Positions 50,746 through 59,909 of a stretch of DNA of 64,000 bases are shown here, piece after piece; within the stretch, counting starts at the first letter, position 1, and every line of letters starts with the position of its first letter. Origin of the DNA: Candidatus Leptofilum proximum (GTDB taxonomy: Bacteria > Chloroflexota > Anaerolineae > Promineifilales > Promineifilaceae); the NCBI GenBank assembly GCA_016710325.1, contig JADJXK010000002.1, forward strand, positions 4,340,001 through 4,404,000, read 5' to 3'. The translations under genes and the position numbers were made by a program. The notes beneath the pieces are model-generated. The model saw only the letters and a program-made list of their open reading frames with translations, had not been told where the DNA came from and searched no databases.

Positions 50746-52716
50746 ATGTTTAATACAAAAAAATGGGCGCTTGTCGCCCTCCTCGTTGCTCTTGGTGCGG
50801 TTGTTTTGGCAGCCTGTACCCCCACAACCGAGACCGTCACGGTTGAGGTTACCCGCGTTGTTACCGAAACGGTCGTGGAAGAAGGCCAAACAGTAGAAGT
50901 AACCCGCGTTGTCACCGAAACAGTGGTGGAAACGGTTGAAGTTGAACCCGACGCCCAACCGGCTGGTCCCAAAGACCTGATTGTGTGTATGGCGCAGGAA
51001 CCAGACACTATGTACCCCTACGGTGGCTCTATGTTGGCAGCTAGCGCTGTGCAGCATGCCATCTTTGAAAACAATATCACCACCTTGTCCTATTCTTATC
51101 AGGCACAAGGTATCGAAAAAATCCCCAGCCTGGCCGATGGCGATGCTGTACTAAATGTCGTTGAAGTGCAGCCTGGTGATATGATTCGTGATGCTACTGA
51201 TACAGTTGTCGCCTGGGGTGAAGGTGTTACGGTTGTCAATTCTGACGGCGAAGAAGTTACCTTTGATGGCAACCCGGTGATGCTGGACCAGCTGGTGGTG
51301 GATTTCACCATGAAAGCCCGTACCTGGAGTGATGGAACCCCGGTTACGGCCGAAGACTCTGTGTACAGCTTCGGGCTGAATGCTGAACCGGACACCCCGA
51401 TTGGGAAGTATGTAGTGGAACGGACGGCGAGCTACGAAGCCACAGGTGATCTGAGTGTGCGTTGGACAGGCATGCCGGGCTTCCGTGATGCAACCTACTA
51501 CACCAATTTCTGGGCACCCATGCCGCAGCATGTTTGGGGCGGTTTTAGCGCGGCCGAATTGCTTGAAGCCGAAGAATCCAGCCGTCTGCCCGTGGGTGAT
51601 GGTCCCTTCGCTATTCAAGAGTGGGTCGCTGGCGACAGCATCCGTCTTACTCCCAATGAGTTCTACTATCAAGAAGGTCTGCCCTATCTGGACAGCGTAA
51701 CCTACAAGTTCATCCCCGACACCAACCAGCTGATCGCTCAGCTGCTGTCTGGGGCTTGCGACATCGGCACGCAGGATGGTATGGATGCTGGCCAGGCGCC
51801 GTTCCTCATCGAAGCTGAGAACAACGGCCTGCTGACTCCTTACTTCCAGACCGGTACCGTGTACGAGCACATTGACTTTGGTATCGATAGTGCGGGCGAC
51901 TACGGCGATGGCGTCGGCCGTCCCGACTGGTTCGAGGATGTGCGTGTTCGTCAGGCGATGACAATGTGTACTGACCGCCAGGGCATGGTTGACAACATCC
52001 TGTTCGGCCGTTCCGAGGTCATTCACACCTACGTCCCCAGCGTGCACCCGCTCTACCCCGAAGGGCTGACCGAGTGGCCGTACGATGTGGAAGCGGCCAA
52101 TGCTCTGCTTGACGAAGCTGGTTACGTAGACGGCGATGGTGATGGTATCCGCGAGGATCCGACCACCGGCGTGCCGTTCCATGTGACGCTCGGCACCACC
52201 ACGGGTAACGAGATGCGGCAGCAGCTGACCCAGATCTTCAAAGAGAACCAGCTGGAATGTGGTATCGATGTTGAACTGTACTACCTGCCGTCCAGCGAGT
52301 GGTTTGCTGATGGTCCTGATGGTGTGCTGTTCGGCCGTCGTTACGACCTGGGCGAGTTTGCCTGGTTGACCGGCGTTGAGCCCAGCTGCACCCTGTATCT
52401 GGGTTCGCAGGTTCCTGGTCCTCCCGAAGAAGCTGATCTGTATCCTTCAGGTTGGGGTGGTCAGAACAATGCTGGTTGGCGAAATGAAGAGTTTGATGCG
52501 GCTTGCCAGCGCGCTTTGGGTGCCCTGCCAGGTACAGAAGATTACGAGCAAGGCCACAAAGATGCCCAGGTTGTCTTCTCTGAGCAGGTACCGGTTATTC
52601 CGTTGTTCCTGCGCTTGAAGGTAGCCGCGGCTCGCCCGAACGTGTTGAACTTCGGCGTGGACCCGACCCAGAACTCTGAGATGTACAACATCTTCGAGAT
52701 CGATCTTCAACAATAA
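50746..52716 (+). CDS. Peptide ABC transporter substrate-binding lipoprotein (SBP family 5)
   Basis: 656 residues. Signal and lipobox VLAAC give C24 as the lipid anchor. A repeated linker (VEVTRVVTETVVE twice) follows, a feature common in Chloroflexota binding proteins. The family 5 fold (about 75-655) shows TWSDGTPVTAEDSVYSF, GDGPFAIQEW, NEFYYQEGLPYLDSVTYKFI and VRVRQAMTMC. It captures peptides or similar solutes outside the cell and hands them to the permeases encoded downstream. The start has a GGAGGA site. A strong terminator directly after this gene suggests it is made in excess over the membrane parts. It contains several TCGGCCGT but no ACGGCCGT. Confidence 0.92.
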   Translation: MFNTKKWALVALLVALGAVVLAACTPTTETVTVEVTRVVTETVVEEGQTVEVTRVVTETVVETVEVEPDAQPAGPKDLIVCMAQEPDTMYPYGGSMLAASAVQHAIFENNITTLSYSYQAQGIEKIPSLADGDAVLNVVEVQPGDMIRDATDTVVAWGEGVTVVNSDGEEVTFDGNPVMLDQLVVDFTMKARTWSDGTPVTAEDSVYSFGLNAEPDTPIGKYVVERTASYEATGDLSVRWTGMPGFRDATYYTNFWAPMPQHVWGGFSAAELLEAEESSRLPVGDGPFAIQEWVAGDSIRLTPNEFYYQEGLPYLDSVTYKFIPDTNQLIAQLLSGACDIGTQDGMDAGQAPFLIEAENNGLLTPYFQTGTVYEHIDFGIDSAGDYGDGVGRPDWFEDVRVRQAMTMCTDRQGMVDNILFGRSEVIHTYVPSVHPLYPEGLTEWPYDVEAANALLDEAGYVDGDGDGIREDPTTGVPFHVTLGTTTGNEMRQQLTQIFKENQLECGIDVELYYLPSSEWFADGPDGVLFGRRYDLGEFAWLTGVEPSCTLYLGSQVPGPPEEADLYPSGWGGQNNAGWRNEEFDAACQRALGALPGTEDYEQGHKDAQVVFSEQVPVIPLFLRLKVAAARPNVLNFGVDPTQNSEMYNIFEIDLQQ

Positions 52717-52733
52717 GATTGGCTAGTTAGATA

Positions 52734-52766
52734 AAGTAGTGGCAGTGCCCCGCACTGCCACTACTT
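52734..52766 (+). terminator. Strong hairpin terminator after the binding-protein gene
   Basis: A perfect 14-bp stem (AGTAGTGGCAGTGC with its complement, 52735-52748 and 52752-52765) with a three-base loop, followed by TTTTT. It sits within the transporter cluster, so downstream genes need read-through or their own promoter. Confidence 0.92.
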
Positions 52767-52770
52767 TTTT

Positions 52771-53235
52771 ATAACCGTGTTTCTGTTTTATGCCGATGAA
52801 CACTGCCGCAGACACCGTAAGCATAAAATGTAGAGTAATAAAATCACGTTTTTGGTTGACCCATTTCCCGCTCTTTCCCAATACCCTGTTTTGCCCAAAT
52901 CCCCATAAGCTGTCATTGTTGAACAAACTGGTGTATCGTTCAGTTAGTGTAACGTCCTTCAATGGCCCGGTTACTTCTGGTAATAAACCGAGAACAAGAG
53001 CCTTCAAATTGCTTTTCTTTTTTATAAAGTTTGTGGTTGTGGCGTACGCAACTTTGCTTTGGTACAATATTTTTACCCTTGGTGAAAGGACATAAGTTCA
53101 TCTCCATCATTCTTGTTTTGGCATCATAAAATACGTCTAAGTTTGATTTAATTGCTTCTTGATTATTGCAAAGATGCGGTCACTCTTAACTAACTTGAAA
53201 AAGCTATACTCAAATCCTTTTTCGGAGGCAAAATC
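52771..53235 (+). other. 465-base gap between binding-protein and permease genes
   Basis: AT-rich and without a convincing gene. Two overlapping frames of about 100 codons have no ribosome site or coding character. Possible -10 boxes are TACAAT (53063-53068) and TATACT (53205-53210), without good -35 partners. A promoter for the permease genes is expected here. Confidence 0.5.
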
Positions 53236-54423
53236 GTGACAAATTACTTAATTCGGCGTGGATTTCAGATGGTGCTGGTGGTGATTCTGGCGACGATCAC
53301 CATCTACCTGCTGCTCAACGCCGTGCCGGGCGGGCCGCTGTCAGGACTGAACCTGGCGGCCGACGCCAAGCAGCGGCTGAGCCAGGAAGACATCGCTCGG
53401 CTGGAAGCCACCCTGGGTCTGAACAAACCCACCTACCTGGCTTACCTCACCTGGCTGGCCGGTGAGGACTGGCTCGACGAAGTCGGCGCCGCCCTGGGCA
53501 ACCCCGGTCCACAAGAAAAGCTGTTCGAGACCGGCACCTGGCGCGACTACCAGTCGCCCACCTGCCAGAACGCGGGCGGCACCAACGAAGGGGCCGACCC
53601 CACCCGCATCGCCCCCTGCCGCGGCGGCGTGCTGCGCTGGGATTGGGGCCAGTCCTGGTCCCTGGCCCGCGGCCAGACCGTCACCTCCGTCATCGGCAGC
53701 CGGGTCACCAACACCCTGGTCCTGATGACCACCGTCACCGTCATTTCCCTGCTGATTGCCCTGCCGATTGGGATCATTTCGGCCGTGCGGCAGTACTCCC
53801 GCCTGGACTACGCCGTCACCACCTTCAGCTTCTTCGGCATCTCCATGCCCGTCTTCTGGTTTGGCCTGCTCACCATCATCCTGTTTGGCGTGCAGTTCCA
53901 AAGGTGGGGGCTGCCCTTCTTCCCCACCGGTGACGTCTTCACCACGCGGGTCATCGCGGGTAGCATCCAGGACGTGCTGGGCATCCAGCCCTACTCCCTG
54001 GCCGACCGCATCGTCCACCTGATACTGCCGGTGAGCGTGCTGACCCTGCTCTACCTGGCGGGCTGGAGCCGCTTCATGCGCTCCTCGATGCTGGAAGTGC
54101 TGCGGCAAGACTACGTGCGCACCGCCCGCTCCAAGGGACTGCGCGAACGCATGGTCATCCTCAAGCACGCCGCCCGCAACGCCCTGATACCCCTCATCAC
54201 CATCGTGGTGTTCCAGATACCGGGCATCTTCAGTGGGGCGATTATCACCGAGACGATCTTCAACTACCCTGGCATGGGGCGGCTGTTCATCGACTCGCTC
54301 AACCGGGACGACTGGCCGATTGTGATGGCCCTGCTGTTCATCACCGCCATCCTGGTTGTGATTGCCACCCTGATTGGCGACATTCTCTACACGATTGTTG
54401 ACCCACGCATCCGGTTTGACTAA
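53236..54423 (+). CDS. Peptide ABC transporter permease 1 (DppB-like)
   Basis: 395 residues, GTG start with a GGAGG site seven bases upstream. It begins NYLIRRGFQMVLVVILATI, as DppB/OppB proteins do. The inner-membrane permease domain includes the EAA-like loop VLRQDYVRTARSKGLRERMV. The protein is longer than the usual 310-340 residues because of an outer insert (about 55-150) with two cysteines (CQNAGG, APCRGG). This gene is markedly more GC-rich than the ATPase genes that follow. Confidence 0.92.
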   Translation: MTNYLIRRGFQMVLVVILATITIYLLLNAVPGGPLSGLNLAADAKQRLSQEDIARLEATLGLNKPTYLAYLTWLAGEDWLDEVGAALGNPGPQEKLFETGTWRDYQSPTCQNAGGTNEGADPTRIAPCRGGVLRWDWGQSWSLARGQTVTSVIGSRVTNTLVLMTTVTVISLLIALPIGIISAVRQYSRLDYAVTTFSFFGISMPVFWFGLLTIILFGVQFQRWGLPFFPTGDVFTTRVIAGSIQDVLGIQPYSLADRIVHLILPVSVLTLLYLAGWSRFMRSSMLEVLRQDYVRTARSKGLRERMVILKHAARNALIPLITIVVFQIPGIFSGAIITETIFNYPGMGRLFIDSLNRDDWPIVMALLFITAILVVIATLIGDILYTIVDPRIRFD

Positions 54424-54429
54424 ATAGCG

Positions 54430-54492
54430 GCTGGTGGTTGGTGGCTGGTAACATAATCCGGCGCACAAGGCGCCAGCAAACCAGCCACCAGC
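54430..54492. repeat. Inverted repeat between the two permease genes
   Basis: GCTGGTGGTTGGTGGCTGG (54430-54448) is mirrored imperfectly at 54473-54492, with a GGCGCACAAGGCGCC core. It is made of the same GTGGCTGG words as the repeat at 23672. Confidence 0.65.
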
Positions 54493-54528
54493 AAACTAAC
54501 AAACTAGCCACTCTTGAAGGAGAGAACA

Positions 54529-55506
54529 ATGAGCGTAGCCGAAATTGATGTGGATGCTCTGCAAGCCGAAGCGCTGATCACATCTAAACCCGAACATATT
54601 ATGATGACCTACTGGAAGCGGCTGCGGCGGCACCGTCTGGCCACCGCCAGCCTGGTTATCCTGGGGCTTATCATCGCCTTTGTGGTGATTGGCCCGACGG
54701 TCATGTCACGCATGACCTACTACAACGTGTCGCGTGGTGAAGAGATGACCTACACTCGGGACACCCAGGACCTGGCATCGCGCAACTCAGCGCCGTCGGC
54801 GGAGCATCCGCTGGGCACCGATGAATTGGGCCGGGATGTGCTGTACCGGCTGATGGTGGCCGGGCAGCTCTCATTAACAATTGCCTTTTCGGTCACCCTG
54901 ATTGCCGAGGTGTTTGGCATGTTCATGGGGGCGGTGTCGGGCTACTTTGGCAAGTGGATAGACAACGTCATCCAGCGGGTGGTGGAGTTCATCATCATTC
55001 TGCCCTCGCTGCCGCTGCTGCTGGTGTTGTCGTCCATTCTGCGCGATTTGCGCATCTCGTTTCTGCCGCCGGAGTGGAGCCAGGCGTTTGTGATTATCGT
55101 CATTCTGGCCGGGTTGGGCTGGACGGGAGCCTGCCGGTTGGCCCGGGCATCGGTGTTGAGCCTGCGCAACCAGGAGTTCACCGAGGCGGCGCGGGCCTTG
55201 GGCATGGGCGACCTGCAGATTATTCTGCGGCACATGATGCCCAATGCCATCCCCCCGATTATTGTGAATGCGACGCTGGGGTTGGGCGGGGTGATTCTGG
55301 TGGAATCTGCCTTGAGCTTCCTGGGGTTTGGTATTCAGCAGCCGGTGGCCACCTGGGGCAACATGCTGCAGAATGTGCAGAAGGACATGTTCACAGCGCC
55401 GTGGAAGGCGTTGTATCCGGGGTTGTTGATTTTCATCACGGTCTTGGCGGTGAACTATCTGGGGGATGGTTTGCGCGATGCCCTTGACCCCAGACTGAAA
55501 TTGTAG
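54529..55506 (+). CDS. Peptide ABC transporter permease 2 (DppC-like)
   Basis: 325 residues. ATG with AAGGAGA seven bases upstream. The N-terminal cytoplasmic helix (YWKRLRRHRLATASLVIL) and HPLGTDELGRDVLYRLM are diagnostic of DppC/OppC. The EAA-like loop is FTEAARALGMGDLQIILRHMMPN. Forms a heterodimer with the DppB-like permease. The start at 54529 is preferred over 54514 for the ribosome site. Confidence 0.93.
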   Translation: MSVAEIDVDALQAEALITSKPEHIMMTYWKRLRRHRLATASLVILGLIIAFVVIGPTVMSRMTYYNVSRGEEMTYTRDTQDLASRNSAPSAEHPLGTDELGRDVLYRLMVAGQLSLTIAFSVTLIAEVFGMFMGAVSGYFGKWIDNVIQRVVEFIIILPSLPLLLVLSSILRDLRISFLPPEWSQAFVIIVILAGLGWTGACRLARASVLSLRNQEFTEAARALGMGDLQIILRHMMPNAIPPIIVNATLGLGGVILVESALSFLGFGIQQPVATWGNMLQNVQKDMFTAPWKALYPGLLIFITVLAVNYLGDGLRDALDPRLKL

Positions 55507-55537
55507 TCAATCCATCTTTAGGGAAGAGGCACAGAAC

Positions 55538-56539
55538 GTGGAGAAAAATACCAAAGATAACATTCTTGAAATTAAAGGCCTCAAGACTCATTTTTATACT
55601 GAGTCTGGTGTTGTACGTGCTGTTGATGGCATTGATATTGCCGTTAGGCGCGGTGAGGTCTTAGGCATTGTAGGGGAGTCTGGTTGTGGTAAAAGCGTGA
55701 CTTCTCTCTCTATCATGCGCCTGGTTGGCCAGCCCGGAAAGATTATAGAGGGTCAAATTGTTTTTGATAATGAGGACCTTTTGCAAATTCCAGAATCCCG
55801 AATGGTTAAGATTCGGGGGAACCGCATTTCTATGATTTTTCAGCAGCCGCAAAGCTGTTTGAATCCGGTTTTTAAGGTTGGCGATCAGCTTTCAGAAGTT
55901 TTGTTCATTCACCAAGATTTGGGCAAGGAAGCGGGCCAGAAGCGTGCTGTTGAACTGCTCAGCATGGTGGGTATTCCAGAGCCGGAATCACGGGTGAATT
56001 CGTTTCCGCATGAAATGTCTGGGGGTATGGCGCAGCGTGTGATGATTGCCATGGCTTTGGCCTGTGTGCCGGAGCTTCTCATTGCCGATGAGCCAACAAC
56101 GGCACTGGACGTTACGATTCAGGCACAAATTCTGGATTTGATGCGCAATTTGCGCTCAAAAATGGAAACTTCAATCATCTTGATCACGCATGATTTAGGT
56201 GTTGTGGCCGAGATGTGCGATCGGGTTGTGGTGATGTATGCGGGTCGTATTGTAGAGGAGGCGCCTGTTGTTGAGTTGTATGCCTCACCGAAGCATCCTT
56301 ATACGGCCGCTTTAATTGGTTCTACTCCCATTCTGGGACAGGCGGAAAAAGAGTTGGTCACTATCCCTGGTTCCGTACCCAACCTAGTTGATTTGCCGGA
56401 AGGCTGTAAGTTTGCCCCGCGGTGTTTGCCCCGGGTTGAAAATGAGCTGGAGATTTGTACGCAAGAAGAGCCAGAACTTAGAGTGATTGCCCCTAATCGT
56501 AAGGTTCGCTGCTGGCTGTACGAAGAAGGAGCGGAGTAA
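55538..56539 (+). CDS. Peptide ABC transporter ATPase 1 (DppD-like)
   Basis: 333 residues, GTG start with AGGGAAG upstream. Walker A GESGCGKS, signature MSGGMAQRVMIAMAL, Walker B LLIADEPTTALD and the H-loop ILITHDLGV are all intact. The C-terminal oligopeptide-type extension has CKFAPRCL...CTQ, four cysteines that bind an iron-sulfur cluster in some relatives. It powers the transporter together with the next gene's product. Codon use is AT-richer than in the permease genes. Confidence 0.93.
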   Translation: MEKNTKDNILEIKGLKTHFYTESGVVRAVDGIDIAVRRGEVLGIVGESGCGKSVTSLSIMRLVGQPGKIIEGQIVFDNEDLLQIPESRMVKIRGNRISMIFQQPQSCLNPVFKVGDQLSEVLFIHQDLGKEAGQKRAVELLSMVGIPEPESRVNSFPHEMSGGMAQRVMIAMALACVPELLIADEPTTALDVTIQAQILDLMRNLRSKMETSIILITHDLGVVAEMCDRVVVMYAGRIVEEAPVVELYASPKHPYTAALIGSTPILGQAEKELVTIPGSVPNLVDLPEGCKFAPRCLPRVENELEICTQEEPELRVIAPNRKVRCWLYEEGAE

Positions 56540-56544
56540 TTAAG

Positions 56545-57639
56545 ATGGTAGAGCAAGTGCAACCACAAGCAAAGCAAAATCTGAGTGCAAGGGCCAGCAA
56601 AAATAAGCGGGTTTTGGTTCAGGTTAACAATGTTGTTAAATATTTCCCGGTCCGGGCTGGCTTGCTGCAGCGTGTGAAAGCCTGGGTTAAAGCCGTAGAT
56701 GATGTTTCATTTTTTATCTACGAAGGGGAAACGTTTGGTTTGGTGGGTGAATCTGGTTGTGGCAAGACCACAATCGGCCGTACCATCTTGCGTCTGATTC
56801 CGGCTACTTCAGGCAGTGTGATTTTTGATGGCCAGAACTTGTTTGACTTGAATGCCAGCGAACTCAAGAAGATGCGTCGCAGCATTCAGATTATCTTCCA
56901 GGATCCATATTCTTCTTTGGACCCCCGTATGCCCATCGGCGAGAGCATTGCGGAGGGGTTGCGGATTCATACGGATAAAAATGCCCAAGAGCGCTACGAC
57001 ATTGTGGTAGAGATGTTAACTCGTGTGGGTATGCGGGCGGATCACGCGCGGCGGTATCCACACGAGTTTTCTGGCGGGCAGCGGCAGCGCATTGGTATTG
57101 CCCGGGCGCTGGCGCTACGGCCGAAATTCATCGTCTGTGATGAGCCCGTGTCTGCCCTGGATGTGTCGATTCAGGCCCAGGTGCTGAACATCTTGCGCGA
57201 ACTGCAAAATGATTTTGGACTCACCTACCTGTTTATCGCCCATAACTTGAGTGTTGTGGAGCATTTTAGTGACCGGGTGGGTGTGATGTACCTGGGCAAA
57301 ATGGTAGAAATGGCTTCGCGCAACGATTTGTATCGCGATCCGCTGCATCCTTACACGCAGGCGTTGATGTCGGCCATTCCGATACCCGACCCAACGTTAA
57401 AGCGGCAGCGGGTGATCTTGGAAGGTGACGTGCCCAGCCCGTTGAACCCGCCCAGTGGCTGCCGTTTTCACACGCGCTGTCCGTTGGCCTTTGACAAATG
57501 CTCGCAGGAAGAGCCGCCATTTAAAGATTACGGCAGTGAACACTACGCTGCCTGCTGGTTGTTGGAAACCGGTGAGAAGGGCGCCAGCAAGTTGACGCGA
57601 GAGAATTTGCCGGATGATGCTTACGTGGTTGAGTATTAG
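56545..57639 (+). CDS. Peptide ABC transporter ATPase 2 (DppF-like)
   Basis: 364 residues. Walker A GESGCGKTTIGRTIL, signature FSGGQRQRIGIARAL, Walker B FIVCDEPVSALD and H-loop IAHNLSVV are intact. The C-terminal CRFHTRCPLAFDKC extension is of the OppF type. It starts five bases after the DppD-like stop, and the pair forms the ATPase heterodimer. A terminator follows, closing the operon. Confidence 0.93.
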   Translation: MVEQVQPQAKQNLSARASKNKRVLVQVNNVVKYFPVRAGLLQRVKAWVKAVDDVSFFIYEGETFGLVGESGCGKTTIGRTILRLIPATSGSVIFDGQNLFDLNASELKKMRRSIQIIFQDPYSSLDPRMPIGESIAEGLRIHTDKNAQERYDIVVEMLTRVGMRADHARRYPHEFSGGQRQRIGIARALALRPKFIVCDEPVSALDVSIQAQVLNILRELQNDFGLTYLFIAHNLSVVEHFSDRVGVMYLGKMVEMASRNDLYRDPLHPYTQALMSAIPIPDPTLKRQRVILEGDVPSPLNPPSGCRFHTRCPLAFDKCSQEEPPFKDYGSEHYAACWLLETGEKGASKLTRENLPDDAYVVEY

Positions 57640-57677
57640 TCTGAGCCGTTTGGTCAGCAAACTTCAGGTGTGATTTT

Positions 57678-57706
57678 AAAAAGGTCTGCACATGCAGGCC
57701 TTTTTT
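57678..57706 (+). terminator. Terminator of the peptide transporter operon
   Basis: GGTCTGC (57683-57689) pairs with GCAGGCC (57694-57700), extended by an A-run and followed by six T. It lies about 40 bases after the ATPase stop. Confidence 0.88.
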
Positions 57707-57711
57707 CATGC

Positions 57712-57741
57712 TTGTCTTATTGTGTTGGCAGACTCTATAAT
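57712..57741 (+). promoter_or_regulatory. Promoter of the REC-Roadblock gene
   Basis: TTGTCT (57712-57717), an 18-base spacer and TATAAT (57736-57741). The start near 57748 gives a leader of about 130 nt. Confidence 0.5.
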
Positions 57742-57879
57742 GGGCAAGGTAAATAGGACTACTACAGTCCGGCGGAAATGCCCATAGGGATCTTATGACA
57801 AGTACGCTGGACTGTTTAAGTAATGCGCCATAAGCATAAATTGATGCGAACTTCTGGAGCGCAATACTAGGATATCACT

Positions 57880-59013
57880 ATGGCGGATGCAAAGCAGATT
57901 TTAGTTGTTGATGACCACTTTGAGATGTTAGAGTTTTTGCGATCTATGCTGGAGCTGTCTAACCAGGATTGTGAGGTTTTGGCGGTCCCTTCGGCTGAGG
58001 AGGGGCTGCTGGAACTGCGCCGAGCACAGTTTGATTTGTTGATTACCGACGTGCGCCTGCCGGGCATGAGCGGTTTTGACTTGGTACGGCGGGTTAAGGC
58101 ATTGGGGCGCGAGATGCCGGTCATTATGATTACGGCTTATTCGTCGAACCAGGGGCGAAAGGAAGCAGCGGACCTGGGGGTTTACCGTTATTTCCAGAAG
58201 CCTTTAGATACGGACAGTGTATTAACGGCCGTCCACACCGCCCTTCATGGCGAATCCGTTACCTTTCCACCGGCCGCCGCACCCGCTGCTGCCGCGCCGA
58301 CCAAAACGGCCGTTTCCGATGATCTCCAGCGCCGTCTCGATTCGCTCCGGGTGGATACTGGCGCCATGCATTTAACCCTTTCTTCAACGATAGGGGATAT
58401 TTTGTTTTCGGCGGGTGACGGCCGTCAGTTTGACCTGCCCAAGCTGATGAGCATTGTGGCCAACAATTTAAGCAACAGCTTTTTGCTGGCCGATGAGCTG
58501 GGCGCCTCCGAGCCTTTTACCTTGCAGTATCACGTGGGCGACAATTTTGAATTTTATTGCGCCAATGTAGGACGCGGGCACTTTTTATCCCTCTTTTTTG
58601 ACATGGCCGCCCGGCGTGGCCGGATTGGCACCATTTGGGTGTTCACGCAGCGAGCGATCAAGGATTTGATGGCCATGCTGCCAGCCTTGCCACCTGTGCC
58701 CGCTGCTGCTGCCAGTGAAGAAGCGGTGGTGGAAGAAGAAGATACGGTGCCGGGAACGGCCGTACCTGTCACACCCTCTACGCCCACGCCGCCAGCCGCA
58801 GCAGAACCCGATTATTTGGACATCGAACCAGACGATCTGTTGAACCTGCTCATAGGGGGCGAAGGGCCAATGGATGAAACGGCCGATCTCGATGCCTTTT
58901 GGGATACCACGCTGACCGATGACGAGGCCCAACACGTGCGCGGTATTTCCATGGAAGAAGCACTTCAGCGTGGTCTGATCGATTTTAACCAGGAAGACGA
59001 CGCTGACGCCTAA
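57880..59013 (+). CDS. Response regulator fused to a Roadblock/LC7-like domain
   Basis: 377 residues. The receiver domain (1-125) has VVDDH, phosphoacceptor D57 in LLITDVRLPGM, T85 and K107 in YFQKPL. After an Ala/Pro linker comes a Roadblock/LC7-like fold (about 150-265: DTGAMHLTLSSTIGDILFSAGD, LSNSFLLADELG). A second linker with acidic stretches leads to a C-terminal tail (ISMEEALQRGLIDFNQEDDADA). Roadblock domains in bacteria regulate small Ras-like GTPases such as MglA. No GTPase or histidine kinase gene is next to it. Domain call for the second part is moderate. Confidence 0.75.
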   Translation: MADAKQILVVDDHFEMLEFLRSMLELSNQDCEVLAVPSAEEGLLELRRAQFDLLITDVRLPGMSGFDLVRRVKALGREMPVIMITAYSSNQGRKEAADLGVYRYFQKPLDTDSVLTAVHTALHGESVTFPPAAAPAAAAPTKTAVSDDLQRRLDSLRVDTGAMHLTLSSTIGDILFSAGDGRQFDLPKLMSIVANNLSNSFLLADELGASEPFTLQYHVGDNFEFYCANVGRGHFLSLFFDMAARRGRIGTIWVFTQRAIKDLMAMLPALPPVPAAAASEEAVVEEEDTVPGTAVPVTPSTPTPPAAAEPDYLDIEPDDLLNLLIGGEGPMDETADLDAFWDTTLTDDEAQHVRGISMEEALQRGLIDFNQEDDADA

Positions 59014-59024
59014 AAGTCCATCAA

Positions 59025-59744
59025 TCAGGCAGGATGAGGCTCCAAAAACGCCAGGATTTCGCTAAGCTCCGTCACACAAGAAAATGCATCATCCCCATAC
59101 AAAGCATCTGGGTCAAAAATGATGGGTGTCATGCCTGCACTTTGTGCCCCAATGCCATCCGCAAAATAGTTGTCCCCAATATAGAGGCACTCAGCGGCCG
59201 TTAGGTCGGCAAAGTGAGCGCGCGCATGATCAAAAATGGCTGGATTGGGCTTCCAGCAGCCAATTTCACCGGCTGCCAACGTTATGTCAAACCAATCGGC
59301 AATGCCTAGCTCCGTTAGAACGTTGCTGAAAGGCTGCGACCGATTAGAGATGACCCCCAGGATATACCCGGCGGATTTTAACCGGGCTAAGAGTTCCGGC
59401 GTTCCGGGTGCCAACTGCACCTCAGGGGCATAGTCAGTCCCAAAATACTCTCGAACAAGACAGGCACGGACGTCAATATCATCAGTCGCTTGAACTGTTT
59501 CTAGCAGCTGGCGTGAATAGTTGATCCAAAAAGCGTCCTCACCCAGGCGAGCCATTTCTGCACTCAGCAGCAAATCCTGGCTCCAATATTCATGTGCCCA
59601 AATTTTTACGCGCCGGGTAGAGGCATCATCGATATGAATGCGTTGGGAACGGGCAAACTGGATGAAGGCATCGGTTGGGGAGGGGATGGGCAGACGTAAG
59701 GTGCCATCCAGATCAAAAAACACAGCTTTGTAATGAGTTGTCAT
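59025..59744 (-). CDS. HAD-superfamily phosphatase
   Basis: 239 residues. Motif I FFDLDGTLRLP carries the nucleophile D11 and acid/base D13, motif II is VISNRSQPF, motif III is the lysine in CWKPNPAIF, and motif IV is YIGDNYFADGIGAQSAG. The cap is helical, as in subfamily IA. The substrate is a phosphate ester that cannot be named. ATG 59744 has an AGGA site six bases upstream; GTG 59750 is less likely. Confidence 0.87.
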   Translation of the reverse strand: MTTHYKAVFFDLDGTLRLPIPSPTDAFIQFARSQRIHIDDASTRRVKIWAHEYWSQDLLLSAEMARLGEDAFWINYSRQLLETVQATDDIDVRACLVREYFGTDYAPEVQLAPGTPELLARLKSAGYILGVISNRSQPFSNVLTELGIADWFDITLAAGEIGCWKPNPAIFDHARAHFADLTAAECLYIGDNYFADGIGAQSAGMTPIIFDPDALYGDDAFSCVTELSEILAFLEPHPA

Positions 59745-59785
59745 GCGCACTCCTGACGGGAAGTCGGATCGAAATCCAAATATAG

Positions 59786-59814
59786 TTGTTTGGTCGTCGG
59801 ATAATCGTTACAAT
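59786..59814 (+). promoter_or_regulatory. Promoter of the GT2/methyltransferase genes
   Basis: TTGTTT (59786-59791), 17 bases and TACAAT (59809-59814), giving a start near 59821 and a leader of about 90 nt. Confidence 0.45.
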
Positions 59815-59909
59815 CGCCCAGTTTTGGCTGAATGGTGATCGCAACCTTTGGCCAATATTTGCGGGTGCCAACTGCTTGAACAGGTACCCCACAAAAAGGG
59901 CTAAACTTT

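Noticed and set aside
52723..53095. Two overlapping frames of about 100-115 codons on opposite strands in the gap after the binding-protein gene
   Set aside because: Both start in or beside the terminator, have no ribosome site and give low-complexity peptides. Treated as chance frames in AT-rich DNA.
51151..54468. Long minus-strand frames opposite the binding protein and first permease
   Set aside because: Same reason: the plus-strand products are unmistakable ABC transporter parts.
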